Assembly: GCA_944379995.1 (NCBI GenBank)
Contig: CALWGF010000015.1
Location: forward strand, 1 to 43,859
From: an uncultured Clostridia bacterium
Lineage (GTDB): Bacteria; Bacillota; Clostridia; Lachnospirales; Anaerotignaceae
Direction of reading: 5' to 3'
DNA length: 43,859 nucleotides
Under the pieces are notes generated by a model. It made no database searches, was not told the origin of the DNA, and was given only the letters and a program-made list of their open reading frames with translations. Of the stretch, positions 1 through 8,742 are shown in pieces (within the stretch, counting starts at the first letter, position 1; every line of letters begins with the position of its first letter). The translations under genes and the position numbers were made by a program.

Positions 1-39
1 AGTGTTTTGTCAGCTGTTGTTTGCTGACCACGAATAATT

Positions 40-67
40 ATTATACACACTTTCAAAAATAAGTCAA
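40..67 (-). promoter_or_regulatory. Strong sigma-A-type promoter reading left out of the window
   Basis: Read on the minus strand there is a TTGACT -35 box (62-67), a 16-base spacer and a perfect TATAAT -10 box (40-45), with an A-rich stretch upstream that could act as an UP element. Transcription would start near base 33 and run off the left edge. The presumed leader contains an inverted repeat, gtcagc (9-14) with gctgac (23-28). The controlled gene is not in the window. Confidence 0.7.
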
Positions 68-244
68 CACTTTTTTTAATATTTTTTCAAAAATATTTAA
101 AAAAGTATAAAATCCCTTTTATTTCTACAGCATATATGAGGTTATTATACCACTAATTTAATATAAAGACAATGTTTATATTAAATTAATAATTAAATTT
201 TATATTCTAAAATTAATTATTACCCATTCTTTCCTATTATATGC
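68..244. other. AT-rich intergenic spacer with one 13-bp inverted repeat
   Basis: No gene of credible length or composition is visible. The only clear structure is a perfect 13-base inverted repeat, 155-167 against 175-187 with a 7-base loop, made almost wholly of A and T. It could be a weak terminator or an operator; its composition makes a chance origin quite possible. Confidence 0.4.
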
Positions 245-279
245 AAAAAACACGCATTATTTTATAATGCGTGTTTTTT
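245..279 (-). terminator. Intrinsic terminator of ppdK
   Basis: The stem aaacacgcatta pairs with taatgcgtgttt and is flanked by A-runs on one side and T-runs on the other, so it would work in both directions. It lies about 30 bases beyond the ppdK stop codon. Confidence 0.85.
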
Positions 280-308
280 AAAAAAGTGAATTAATACATT
301 AAAATATA

Positions 309-2936
309 TTATCTTGGGAACTGAATTTGAGCCTGAGCAGCAGCAAGTCTTGCAATTGGCACACGGAATGGTGAGCAAGATACATAATCAAGACCTATTC
401 TATGGCAGAATTCGATTGATGATGGGTCACCACCATGTTCACCACATATACCAAGATGAATATCCTGACGAACTGGTTTAGCTTTATTAACAGCTATTTC
501 CATTAACTGACCAACACCTGTCTGGTCAAGTTTAGCTGTTGGGTCACCTTCATAAATCTTTTTATCAATATAATCAGCAAGTATTTTACCTGCGTCATCA
601 CGAGATAAACCATATGTCATCTGTGTAAGGTCATTTGTACCAAATGAGAAGAATTCTGCTTCCTTAGCAATTTCATCAGCAGTAAGAGCTGCTCTTGGAA
701 TTTCAATCATAGTACCAACAAGATATTTCATGCTTATAGGAGCTTCATCAATAAGTTTATCAGCAACTTCTGTTATTTGTTTTTTAACATATTGTAATTC
801 TTTAACATCTCCAACAAGAGGTACCATAATTTCTGGTATAATATCATAACCTTTTTCTTCTTTAACCTGTATAGCAGCTTCAATTATAGCAGCAGTTTGC
901 ATTTTAGCTATTTCAGGATATGTTACAGCAAGACGACAACCACGATGTCCCATCATAGGGTTAAGTTCATGAAGTCCACGACCTTTTATTTTAAGTTCTT
1001 CTACTGTTTTGCCCATTTCTTTAGCAAGAACTTCATATTCTTCATCTGTCTGTGGAAGGAATTCATGAAGTGGTGGGTCAAGAAGACGTATTGTAACAGG
1101 TCTTCCTTTCATAGCTTCATATATACCAACAAAGTCTTCTTTCTGATATGGTTCAATTCCTGCAAGAGCTTTTTCTCTTTCTTCAACAGAATCAGAGAAT
1201 ATAACTTTTCTGAAGTTAAGAATTCTTTCTGGTTCAAAGAACATATGCTCAGTTCTTGTAAGACCAATACCTTCAGCACCAAATCCAACTGCAATACTTG
1301 CGTCTTTTGGTGAATCAGCATTAGTTCTTACTTTAAGACTTCTAGCCATATCTGCCCAACGCATAATTTTTGCGAAATCTCCAGAGAATTCTGGCTCAAC
1401 AGTAGGAATATCCATGTTATAAATTTTACCTGTAGAACCATCAAGTGAGATGTAATCTCCTTCTTTTACAACAACGCCGCCAAGTTCAAATGTCTTAGCT
1501 TCTTCATTCATTTTTATTTCTTCACAACCAGATACACAGCAAGTACCCATACCACGAGCAACAACAGCTGCATGGCTAGTCATACCACCACGAACAGTAA
1601 GTATACCTTGAGCAACAGCCATACCTTCAATATCTTCTGGTGAAGTTTCAAGACGAACAAGAACAACTCTTTCGCCAGATTCAACCCATTTTTTAGCATC
1701 TTCAGCAGTAAATACAACTTTACCAGCAGCAGCACCAGGAGAAGCAGGAAGACCTTTTCCTATTTCTTTAGCAGCTTTTAATGCAGCAGAGTCAAAAGCT
1801 GGGTGTAAAAGTTGGTCTAACTGTTTAGGGTCAATTTTCATAAGAGCTTCTTCTTTTGTAATAAGTCCTTCATCAACCATATCAACAGCAATTTTTATAG
1901 CAGCAGTAGCTGTTCTTTTACCGTTTCTTGTTTGTAAGAAATATAACTTACCTTCTTCAACAGTAAATTCCATATCCTGCATATCTTTATAATGTTTTTC
2001 AAGTCTATCAGCAATAGACATAAATTGTTCATAAACTTCTGGCATATCTTCTTTAAGTTTAGCAATAGGTTTTGGAGTTCTAACACCAGCAACAACGTCT
2101 TCACCCTGAGCATTAACAAGGTATTCACCAAGCATAGCTTTTTCACCTGTTGCAGCATTTCTTGTAAATGCAACACCTGTACCAGATGTATCACCCATAT
2201 TACCGAATACCATCATCTGTACGTTAACAGCAGTACCCCAGCTATATGGAATATCATTCATTCTTCTATAAACAAATGCTCTAGGGTTATCCCATGAACG
2301 GAATACAGCTTTTGCTGCTTCATACATTTGTTCTTTAGGGTCTTGTGGGAATTCCTGACCTTGGTCTTCAAAATAAACTTTCTTAAATTCCTGAGCAACA
2401 GTTTTTAAATCTTCTGCTGTAAGGTCTGTGTCATATTTAGCTCCAACCTTTTCTTTATATTCATCAAGAAGTCTTTCAAATTTAGATTTTGAAACACCTA
2501 TAACAACGTCAGCAAACATCATTATAAATCTTCTGTAAGAGTCCCATGCAAATCTTGGATTTCCTGTTTTTTTAGCAAGACCTTCAACAGAAATATCGTT
2601 AAGACCAAGATTTAAAACAGTATCCATCATACCAGGCATAGAAGCTCTTGCTCCAGAACGAACAGAAACAAGTAATGGATTTTCTGTATCACCAAGTTTT
2701 TTTCCTGCAATTTCTTCAAGTTTTACTAAAGCTTCATCAATCTGTCTTTTCATTTCAGGTGTAAATTCTTTTCCACCTTCATTATATTCTGTACATGTTT
2801 CAGTAGTAATTGTAAAACCCTGAGGAATTGGGAGTCCTAATTTTGTCATCTCTGCGAGGTTAGCGCCTTTACCTCCAAGTAAATTTCTCATAGAAGCGTC
2901 GCCTTCGCTGAACATATAAACATATTTTTTGCTCAT
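309..2936 (-). CDS. ppdK: Pyruvate, phosphate dikinase
   Basis: An 875-residue cytoplasmic enzyme that interconverts pyruvate + ATP + phosphate with phosphoenolpyruvate + AMP + pyrophosphate. In anaerobic Clostridia it often works in the glycolytic, ATP-saving direction. The length matches the family (about 874). In order one sees the N-terminal ATP-grasp domain with GGKGANLAEM (residues 22-31), the swivelling phosphohistidine domain with GGMTSHAAVVARGMG near residue 455 (catalytic His), and the C-terminal PEP/pyruvate TIM barrel with the GTNDLTQM and GICGEHGG motifs. A consensus AGGAGGTTTT ribosome binding site precedes the ATG. It stands alone between terminators, with a long AT-rich leader upstream. 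The sequence looks intact and the identification is secure. Confidence 0.98.
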   Translation of the reverse strand: MSKKYVYMFSEGDASMRNLLGGKGANLAEMTKLGLPIPQGFTITTETCTEYNEGGKEFTPEMKRQIDEALVKLEEIAGKKLGDTENPLLVSVRSGARASMPGMMDTVLNLGLNDISVEGLAKKTGNPRFAWDSYRRFIMMFADVVIGVSKSKFERLLDEYKEKVGAKYDTDLTAEDLKTVAQEFKKVYFEDQGQEFPQDPKEQMYEAAKAVFRSWDNPRAFVYRRMNDIPYSWGTAVNVQMMVFGNMGDTSGTGVAFTRNAATGEKAMLGEYLVNAQGEDVVAGVRTPKPIAKLKEDMPEVYEQFMSIADRLEKHYKDMQDMEFTVEEGKLYFLQTRNGKRTATAAIKIAVDMVDEGLITKEEALMKIDPKQLDQLLHPAFDSAALKAAKEIGKGLPASPGAAAGKVVFTAEDAKKWVESGERVVLVRLETSPEDIEGMAVAQGILTVRGGMTSHAAVVARGMGTCCVSGCEEIKMNEEAKTFELGGVVVKEGDYISLDGSTGKIYNMDIPTVEPEFSGDFAKIMRWADMARSLKVRTNADSPKDASIAVGFGAEGIGLTRTEHMFFEPERILNFRKVIFSDSVEEREKALAGIEPYQKEDFVGIYEAMKGRPVTIRLLDPPLHEFLPQTDEEYEVLAKEMGKTVEELKIKGRGLHELNPMMGHRGCRLAVTYPEIAKMQTAAIIEAAIQVKEEKGYDIIPEIMVPLVGDVKELQYVKKQITEVADKLIDEAPISMKYLVGTMIEIPRAALTADEIAKEAEFFSFGTNDLTQMTYGLSRDDAGKILADYIDKKIYEGDPTAKLDQTGVGQLMEIAVNKAKPVRQDIHLGICGEHGGDPSSIEFCHRIGLDYVSCSPFRVPIARLAAAQAQIQFPR

Positions 2937-3505
2937 TTCTAAAACCTCCTAATGCATTATAAAAAACTTTAAAGCCAAAACCGTTTTTATAAGGTAGTTA
3001 CCACTAAAAAACCCTTTATACAAAAAAATACTATTAAATTTATATAAAACTTTTAAATAAAATGTATTTATAAACAATAAAGAGTGCTAAAATAATTTTG
3101 CAACCTAAAAGGTTTTGTCTCTATTTCATCACTAATGATAACACCTTTTTGTTAAAATCTCAATATTTTAACATTAATATTGTATTAAATTATTTTTAGC
3201 AATATTTTTGTCAGTAAATTTATACAATTTTAATTCCATTTTATGAATATATATAAAATAATATGCATAAATTTTATTTTTTTACTTTATTACCTTTTCA
3301 GCTCTTTTTACATTTACATAAAATATGCAACTTTTATATGTTATATACATATATAAATAAATTCAATATGCAACTTGCCTATATAAGTGTTTAAAAATTT
3401 ATTAAAAAAATATTGTTGAAATATGTCAATTAAGCAATAAGACTTGTGATTATTACTTGCGTAAATAGAAATTATAATAATAAATATAAAAAGGAGTGTT
3501 CAAAA
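2937..3505. other. 569-base AT-rich divergent intergenic region
   Basis: This region separates ppdK (leftward) from the unidentified rightward gene and must carry both promoters. The AT-richness yields too many TATAAT-like sites to choose one. Visible structures are a small hairpin aacct-aaa-aggtt (3102-3114) and a direct repeat ATATGCAACTT at 3323-3333 and 3366-3376. No RNA gene or coding region was recognised. Confidence 0.5.
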
Positions 3506-4057
3506 ATGGGAATTTTAAAAAATTTCACAAATATTTTATGCGGTGAATTTGATAATAGCATACAGCTTAAAAGTAATGAAAAATCATTACCAGAAAACTT
3601 TCCTTATGCAAAGCATATAAACACAATATGTAATAATAAAATACAAAACATGCCTAATGATTTTGAAGGTATATTTATATTAGAAGAAAGCTACTATACA
3701 ATAAATGGTCGTACAAATGCAATGCCACATCTTTTCCTTTTTACAGAAGATAATGGAAAAGTTACACTTACATCATATGAAATGCCAGAAGGCTATACAA
3801 AAGATACATTTACATATAAAAATATTGAAAATATAGACTTTAACAGCCTTAAATTATCAGAAAAATTCACACCTGCAATATATGAACATAAAAATGGAGT
3901 TTGGGAAGGTGGAAGTGTTAGTAATTTTACACCTGTTATGAAATTTACACTTTTTGAAAAATTTTCAGAAGAAGTTCTTGAAGTATCAGAAATAATAGAA
4001 GTAAACGGAAAACGTACTTTTGGATATGATATACCTTTAGAATATAGAAGAATATAA
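3506..4057 (+). CDS. Unidentified 183-residue protein
   Basis: I do not recognise this family. The start is the ATG at 3506 because AAAAGGAG lies 9-10 bases before it; an in-frame start at 3446 has no such site. The product is a soluble, mixed alpha/beta-looking protein with no signal peptide or membrane segment. Central features are a FEGIFILEESYYTINGR stretch (about residues 50-66), MPHLFLFTE and, near the end, EGGSVSNFTPVMKFTLFEKF. The pattern of alternating hydrophobic strands would fit a small beta-barrel or lipocalin-like fold, but that is inference. Codon usage matches the neighbours. It is monocistronic, bounded downstream by a strong bidirectional terminator, and convergent with glyQS. 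Confidence 0.75.
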   Translation: MGILKNFTNILCGEFDNSIQLKSNEKSLPENFPYAKHINTICNNKIQNMPNDFEGIFILEESYYTINGRTNAMPHLFLFTEDNGKVTLTSYEMPEGYTKDTFTYKNIENIDFNSLKLSEKFTPAIYEHKNGVWEGGSVSNFTPVMKFTLFEKFSEEVLEVSEIIEVNGKRTFGYDIPLEYRRI

Positions 4058-4093
4058 AAAAAAGCAGAAACATTAAATGTTTCTGCTTTTTTA
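4056..4093. terminator. Bidirectional terminator between the unknown gene and glyQS
   Basis: An 11-base stem, agcagaaacat against atgtttctgct (4063-4087), is flanked by an A-run and a T-run, so it can stop transcription from both converging genes. Confidence 0.9.
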
Positions 4094-4106
4094 TTATTTT
4101 TATTAA

Positions 4107-5492
4107 TTAAAATTCCATTTTTTCTTTAAGGTATCCTTCAAGTTCATCAATACCTATTCTTATCTGTTCCATTGTATCTCTATCTCTTACTGTAACAGTA
4201 TTGTTTTCAAGAGAGTCAAAGTCATATGTTATACAGAAAGGTGTACCGATTTCGTCTTGTCTTCTATAACGTTTACCAATACTTCCTGCTTCGTCATATT
4301 CAACATTAAAGTTTTTAGAAAGCATATGGTAAACTTCTGTTGCTTTTTCAGAAAGTTTCTTTGATAAAGGAAGAACAGCAGCTTTTACAGGAGCAATAGC
4401 TGGGTGGAAATGAAGAACTGTTCTAACATCTCCTTCTCCAACTTCTTCTTCATCATAAGCAGAGCAAAGGAAAGCAAGTGTTACACGGTCTGCACCAAGA
4501 GAAGGTTCGATAACATAAGGAATGTATTTTTCATTAGCTTCTTGGTCAAAGTATGACATATCCTCTCCAGATGTATTCTGATGTTGTGTAAGGTCGAAAT
4601 CAGTTCTGTCTGCAATTCCCCAAAGTTCACCCCAACCAAATGGGAAAAGGAATTCAATATCACTTGTAGCTTTACTGTAATGTGAAAGTTCTTCTTTTTC
4701 GTGGTCACGAATACGCATTTCATCATCTTTAATGCCAAGGTTTTTGAGGAAGTTTACACAGTAATCTTTCCAATATCCAAACCATTCAAGGTCTGTATCT
4801 GGTTTACAGAAGAATTCAAGTTCCATCTGTTCAAATTCTCTTGTTCTGAAAGTAAAGTTACCTGGTGTAATTTCATTTCTAAAAGATTTACCAATTTGAC
4901 CAATACCAAAAGGTATTTTCTTTCTTGATGTTCTCTGAACATTTTTAAAGTTTACAAATATACCCTGTGCAGTTTCAGGACGAAGATAAACTGTATTTTT
5001 AGCATCTTCAGTAACACCCTGAAATGTTTTAAACATAAGGTTAAACTGTCTAATATCTGTAAAGTTATGAGCACCACAGCTAGGGCAAGTAACATTATTA
5101 TCATCAATGAACTGTTTCATTTTTTCATTTCCCCAACCGTCAACAGCTTCAGCTTCCATACCTTTTTCAGCCATAAAATCTTCAATCATTTTATCAGCAC
5201 GAAATCTTTCTTTACATTCTTTACAGTCCATAAGAGGGTCACTAAATCCTCCAACATGACCTGAGGCAACCCAAGCCATAGGGTTCATAAGTATAGCACA
5301 GTCAACACCTACATTATAAGGGCTTTCCTGAACAAATTTTTTCCACCAAGCTTTTTTAACATTATTTTTAAGTTCAACACCAATTGGACCATAATCCCAA
5401 GTATTAGCAAGACCTCCATAAATTTCAGAGCCAGGATATACAAAACCTCTTGCTTTTGCAAGTGCTACAACTTTTTCCATTGTTTTTTCCAT
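4107..5492 (-). CDS. glyQS: Glycyl-tRNA synthetase, single-chain (alpha2) class II type
   Basis: Charges tRNA-Gly with glycine in the cytoplasm. At 461 residues it is the one-chain dimeric form, not the alpha/beta GlyQ+GlyS tetramer. Class II motif 2 is visible as [21 protein letters not shown] and motif 3 as [14 protein letters not shown]; the C-terminal anticodon-binding domain starts near residue 365. An insertion near residues 90-145 carries CKEC and CPSC pairs that suggest a zinc site. The ATG at 5492 has GGAGGT eight bases upstream. A glycine T-box leader lies directly upstream, so expression should rise when uncharged tRNA-Gly accumulates. Confidence 0.97.
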   Translation of the reverse strand: MEKTMEKVVALAKARGFVYPGSEIYGGLANTWDYGPIGVELKNNVKKAWWKKFVQESPYNVGVDCAILMNPMAWVASGHVGGFSDPLMDCKECKERFRADKMIEDFMAEKGMEAEAVDGWGNEKMKQFIDDNNVTCPSCGAHNFTDIRQFNLMFKTFQGVTEDAKNTVYLRPETAQGIFVNFKNVQRTSRKKIPFGIGQIGKSFRNEITPGNFTFRTREFEQMELEFFCKPDTDLEWFGYWKDYCVNFLKNLGIKDDEMRIRDHEKEELSHYSKATSDIEFLFPFGWGELWGIADRTDFDLTQHQNTSGEDMSYFDQEANEKYIPYVIEPSLGADRVTLAFLCSAYDEEEVGEGDVRTVLHFHPAIAPVKAAVLPLSKKLSEKATEVYHMLSKNFNVEYDEAGSIGKRYRRQDEIGTPFCITYDFDSLENNTVTVRDRDTMEQIRIGIDELEGYLKEKMEF

Positions 5493-5526
5493 TATTAATA
5501 ACCTCCAAATATATATTTTCGGGAAT

Positions 5527-5730
5527 TAAAAAAAGCTTTCAATCCCCTACAACAAATAATATTGTAAGGGACGAAAGCCTATAAACTTCCGCGGTTCCAC
5601 CCTTTTTGACATAATATATATTATGCCCTCTCTTAAAATACCACTCCGAAACGCCTTCATATCATTCAACTACTGACTTACACCAACCGTCAGCTCTCTT
5701 AAAGTACTCCCGATATTACTACTTTTCATC
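5527..5730 (-). promoter_or_regulatory. Glycine T-box riboswitch of glyQS (specifier GGC)
   Basis: On the minus strand the leader shows, in order: an AGTA element and an AGAGAG bulge of stem I (about 5710-5693), a GAAGGC specifier loop with GGC at 5655-5653, a stem III hairpin around GACATAATATATTATGCCC-like sequence (about 5611-5632), the T-box TGGAACCGCGG (5599-5589), and a terminator stem (5578-5534) followed by a T-run. GGC is a glycine codon. There is no room for stem II, as known for glyQS leaders. Binding of uncharged tRNA-Gly to the T-box would favour the antiterminator. Confidence 0.93.
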
Positions 5731-5755
5731 AATGCAGTTTATTTATTTGATTATA

Positions 5756-5784
5756 AATCTACCAAATGAATTAAAATTTGTCAA
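5756..5784 (-). promoter_or_regulatory. Promoter of the glyQS T-box transcript
   Basis: TTGACA (5779-5784), a 17-base spacer and TAGATT (5756-5761) on the minus strand, placing the start just ahead of T-box stem I. The -35 box sits only a few bases past the recO stop codon. Confidence 0.6.
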
Positions 5785-5788
5785 CCCC

Positions 5789-6526
5789 CTAAAGGCTTTC
5801 GGCAAAATCAAGTGTTTTAAAATGCATATTTATATGAGATGATATATAATCTCTTGATATACTAGACATTTCAAAAAGCACTTCATCAGAAACTCTAAAA
5901 GAAAATATTTTATGAATATCATTAATAAGTATATATTTTATAGCAGAAAGAGTTCCACCTGATATAAACTGTCCATCAATACCTTTTCTTTTACATTCTT
6001 CACACATTACTCCACCTTCATATTTTGAAAAATATAAAAGTCCTTTGTCATTTCCACAAAAAACACAATTTTCTGTTTCTGGCATAAATCCCATAAAAGA
6101 CATATATTTTATTTCAAATATAACAGAAGCAAGTTTAGGGTTTATATCAGTTTTAGACATAACATAAAGTGTTTTTAATATAAGAAGCATAATATTATCA
6201 CATTCCATATTTTCAGGACAAGTTTTTTCAGTAAGTTCCATAATGTAAGAGGCATATGCAAGTTTAACTATATCTGTACGTATATTATAGAAATTATCTA
6301 TTATTTCAGCTTGGTTTATATTATAGAAATTTTTATTTTCATATGCCACAAAATCGCAATATGAAAATATTTGACTTGATGCCATAAGATGGCTTTTAGA
6401 CTTTCTTGCACCCTTTGCAGACATAAATATTTTACCAATACCTTTTGCAAGTACAATAAGATTTTTACTTGTTTCTCCCTTATTCATTTCTTTAAGAACT
6501 ATTCCACGTACTTTATCTATTGCCAT
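5789..6526 (-). CDS. recO: DNA repair protein RecO
   Basis: Recombination mediator that works with RecR to load RecA onto SSB-coated single-stranded DNA. The 245-residue product begins with a typical N-terminal OB-fold (IDKVRGIVLKEMNKGETSKN), continues with the helical domain, and has a four-cysteine zinc motif, CVFCG (about 173-177) with CEEC (about 197-200). I chose the ATG at 6526, preceded by GGAAGTGG, rather than one at 6571, which would translate a hairpin and add an atypical N-terminus. Its place after era and yqzL is the conserved Firmicute order. The gene is intact. Confidence 0.94.
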   Translation of the reverse strand: MAIDKVRGIVLKEMNKGETSKNLIVLAKGIGKIFMSAKGARKSKSHLMASSQIFSYCDFVAYENKNFYNINQAEIIDNFYNIRTDIVKLAYASYIMELTEKTCPENMECDNIMLLILKTLYVMSKTDINPKLASVIFEIKYMSFMGFMPETENCVFCGNDKGLLYFSKYEGGVMCEECKRKGIDGQFISGGTLSAIKYILINDIHKIFSFRVSDEVLFEMSSISRDYISSHINMHFKTLDFAESL

Positions 6527-6546
6527 AAAACCACTTCCATTATGTA

Positions 6547-6569
6547 AAAATAGGCGGAAAAAATCCGCC
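6547..6569 (-). terminator. Possible weak terminator or attenuator ahead of recO
   Basis: A 6-bp G/C stem, ggcgga with tccgcc around a 5-base loop (6553-6569), is followed on the minus strand by a short T-rich tract. It lies between the yqzL stop and the recO start and could reduce read-through into recO. Confidence 0.45.
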
Positions 6570-6575
6570 AAAAAA

Positions 6576-6728
6576 TTAAAATATGTTCATAACCTTGTTT
6601 TCACCAAAACCGGCTGACTCTAAACCACTTTTATTAAGGCTTTCAAAATCATTTTTCTCTCTAGCCTTATATTTTAGATAAATCTCAACATTTCCACTTT
6701 TCTCAAACATATTCCATAATAAATCCAT
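6576..6728 (-). CDS. yqzL: YqzL-family small protein
   Basis: A 50-residue ORF between era and recO, the position of Bacillus yqzL. The translation begins MDLLWNMFEKSGNVEIYL, matching the W-x-x-F-x-x-(T/S)-G-x-(V/I)-x-x-Y-L pattern I recall for this family. GAGGTG lies ten bases before the ATG. The function of the family is unknown to me. The C-terminal half is polar and probably disordered. Length, start site and conserved position make a real gene likely. Confidence 0.82.
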   Translation of the reverse strand: MDLLWNMFEKSGNVEIYLKYKAREKNDFESLNKSGLESAGFGENKVMNIF

Positions 6729-6809
6729 ATACCGCACCTCTTTCATATAAACTTAATTATATATTTATATGTTTTCCCGATAACGGATTTATATTCTATT
6801 AAAAATTTT

Positions 6810-7715
6810 TTAAATATTTTTTGAGTCGTATCCGAAATTTTTAAGTAAGAAATCACTGTCTCTCCAGTCTTTTTTAACTTTTATCCAAAGCTGAAGATTA
6901 ATAGGTGAACCAAGAAGGTTTTCAATATCTTGTCTTGCATAAGTACCTATTTTTTTAAGCATAGAACCTTGTTTACCTATTATAATTCCTTTGTGAGAAT
7001 CTCTTTCACAGTATATAGTTGCTTGTACATCAACAAGATTTTTATCCTGTCTTTTTTTCATTGATGTTATTTCAACAGCAATACCATGAGGTATTTCATC
7101 TTGTAAAAGTCTTAATGCTTTTTCTCTTATAATTTCAGAAGCAATTTGTCTTTCTGGCTGGTCAGTAACCATATCAGAAGGGAAATATTGTGGACCTTCT
7201 GGAAGATATTTTTTAATTACAGAAAGAAGTGTTTCTGTATTTTCGCCTTTAAGAGCAGATACAGGAACAATCTCTGTAAAATTATAAAGACCTCTATATG
7301 TGTCAATTACTTTTAAAAGAACTTCTTTTTCAACAGTATCAACTTTATTTATAACAAGTACAACAGGAGTTTTTACATTTTTAAGTTTTTCTATAACATA
7401 GTTGTCCATTTCCCAAACTTTTTCACTAGGTTCAACAAGCATAAGTACAACATCAACTTCATTAAGGCTTGTTTCTGCTGATTTAACCATATAATTACCA
7501 AGTTTTGATTTTGGTTTATGTATACCCGGAGTATCAATAAAAACAACCTGATAATCATCTTTTGTAAGTATACTTGTTATTTTATTTCTTGTTGTTTGAG
7601 GTTTATTTGAAATAATAGCAATTTTTTCACCTATAAGACAATTCATTAAAGTAGATTTTCCTACATTAGGTTTTCCTACAAGTGAAACAAATCCTGAATA
7701 AAATTTTTTTGCCAA
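6810..7715 (-). CDS. era: GTPase Era
   Basis: Essential Ras-like GTPase that binds 16S rRNA near its 3' end during 30S subunit assembly. The 301-residue product has G1 GKPNVGKST (14-22), G3 DTPG, G4 NKVD and G5 SALKG, then a C-terminal KH domain with the GIIIGKQGSMLKKIG loop. The start is a TTG at 7715, with GGAGAG five bases upstream; no better ATG exists. It follows the uracil-DNA glycosylase gene by 24 bases and is part of the leftward ybeY-to-recO cluster. Era, YbeY and RpsU in one region all concern the small subunit. Confidence 0.97.
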   Translation of the reverse strand: MAKKFYSGFVSLVGKPNVGKSTLMNCLIGEKIAIISNKPQTTRNKITSILTKDDYQVVFIDTPGIHKPKSKLGNYMVKSAETSLNEVDVVLMLVEPSEKVWEMDNYVIEKLKNVKTPVVLVINKVDTVEKEVLLKVIDTYRGLYNFTEIVPVSALKGENTETLLSVIKKYLPEGPQYFPSDMVTDQPERQIASEIIREKALRLLQDEIPHGIAVEITSMKKRQDKNLVDVQATIYCERDSHKGIIIGKQGSMLKKIGTYARQDIENLLGSPINLQLWIKVKKDWRDSDFLLKNFGYDSKNI

Positions 7716-7739
7716 AATATTCTCTCCTTAAATTAATTA

Positions 7740-8318
7740 TTATATACTATCTAACATTTTTCTAATACTTTTAAAATCCTCCCAAGCAGGACGTTTTTTA
7801 GTTTCGTCACGAAGAAGTGCCGAAGGGTGATATGTAGCTGTTATTTTATAACCTTTTCTATCAATCCAAGTACCTCTTTGACGAGTTATTTTAAAATCCG
7901 GTGATATTATAGCTTGTGCTGCAATCCTACCAAGACACACAATTATTTTAGGTTTAACAAGCATAAGCTGATACCTTAAATAATTAAGACAAGCATTTTG
8001 CTCATCATCATGAGGGTCTCTATTTCCCGGCGGTCTACATTTAACAATATTAGCAATATAAACATCATCTCTTGTAAGATTTATAGCATTAAGCATTTTA
8101 TCAAGAAGTTGTCCGGCAGGGCCTACAAAAGGTATGCCCTGCAAATCTTCTTGTTCCCCCGGACCTTCTCCTATAAACATTATATCTGCATTTTTATTGC
8201 CTACACCAATAACAACATTTTTACGTGTTTCCCAAAGCCTGCATTTTTTACAATAATAGCAAGCACCTTCAAGTATTTCCCAGCTTTTTTCCGGCAAAAA
8301 ATCACCTTCTATTTTCAA
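7740..8318 (-). CDS. Uracil-DNA glycosylase, family 4 (iron-sulfur type)
   Basis: Removes uracil from DNA after cytosine deamination, starting base excision repair. The 192-residue protein has the family 4/5 layout: CYYCKKC near residues 20-26, motif A GEGPGEQEDLQGIPFVG, a second cysteine pair (KCRPPGNRDP and AC about 16 residues on) completing a 4Fe-4S site, and HPSALL near the end. The TTG start at 8318 overlaps the cdd stop by four bases (TTGA), which suggests translational coupling. Its place between cdd and era is not the usual one. Confidence 0.93.
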   Translation of the reverse strand: MKIEGDFLPEKSWEILEGACYYCKKCRLWETRKNVVIGVGNKNADIMFIGEGPGEQEDLQGIPFVGPAGQLLDKMLNAINLTRDDVYIANIVKCRPPGNRDPHDDEQNACLNYLRYQLMLVKPKIIVCLGRIAAQAIISPDFKITRQRGTWIDRKGYKITATYHPSALLRDETKKRPAWEDFKSIRKMLDSI

Positions 8319-8695
8319 AGATTAAAGGCAAATGGCAAAAGCTCTTTTACCTTAAATATTTTTATATCTCCGTTATTATCCTCAAGTATTACTTCTTTGT
8401 CAATCATAAATTCAGCCATAACTTGAAGACATATTCCACAAGGGAATGTTAAATCACCACTACTGCTAACTATTGCTATTTTAGAAAAATCCCTTTTACC
8501 TTCTGAAACAGCTTTAAAAATAGCAGTTCTTTCAGCACAATTTGTAGCACCATAACTTCCGTTTTCAATATTACAACCTGTAAATATAGTTCCATCAGAA
8601 CATAATAAACAAGCACCTACCTTAAAATTAGAATATGGTGAATAGGAATTTTCCATAGCTTTTTTTGCTTTTTCAATAAGTTCTCTATTATCCAA
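8315..8695 (-). CDS. cdd: Cytidine deaminase
   Basis: Hydrolytically deaminates cytidine and deoxycytidine to uridine and deoxyuridine for pyrimidine salvage. At 126 residues it is the short homotetrameric form. The zinc and catalytic motifs are visible: GCNIENGSYG, TNCAERTA (catalytic Glu) and FPCGICLQ. The start is a TTG at 8695 preceded by GGAGGGG. The gene is a usual member of the ybeY-cdd-era cluster. The overlapping downstream uracil-DNA glycosylase makes a pair with a loose uracil theme, though the enzymes act on different substrates. Confidence 0.96.
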   Translation of the reverse strand: MDNRELIEKAKKAMENSYSPYSNFKVGACLLCSDGTIFTGCNIENGSYGATNCAERTAIFKAVSEGKRDFSKIAIVSSSGDLTFPCGICLQVMAEFMIDKEVILEDNNGDIKIFKVKELLPFAFNL

Positions 8696-8742
8696 AAAAA
8701 TCCCCTCCTACAAATTTATAGTTATTTATAATTATTTATAAT

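Noticed and set aside
897..2297. Long open frames opposite ppdK
   Set aside because: They lie wholly inside the well-supported ppdK gene, lack ribosome binding sites, and translate to low-complexity Phe/Ser/Lys-rich sequence typical of antisense frames in AT-rich DNA.
6527..6571. Longer N-terminus for recO (start at 6571)
   Set aside because: It would translate the GGCGGA hairpin, lacks a ribosome binding site and is not typical of RecO; the ATG at 6526 has a good site.
8701..8742. Tandem ttatttataa repeats between cdd and ybeY
   Set aside because: Only two short A/T copies in a small spacer; expected by chance in this composition.
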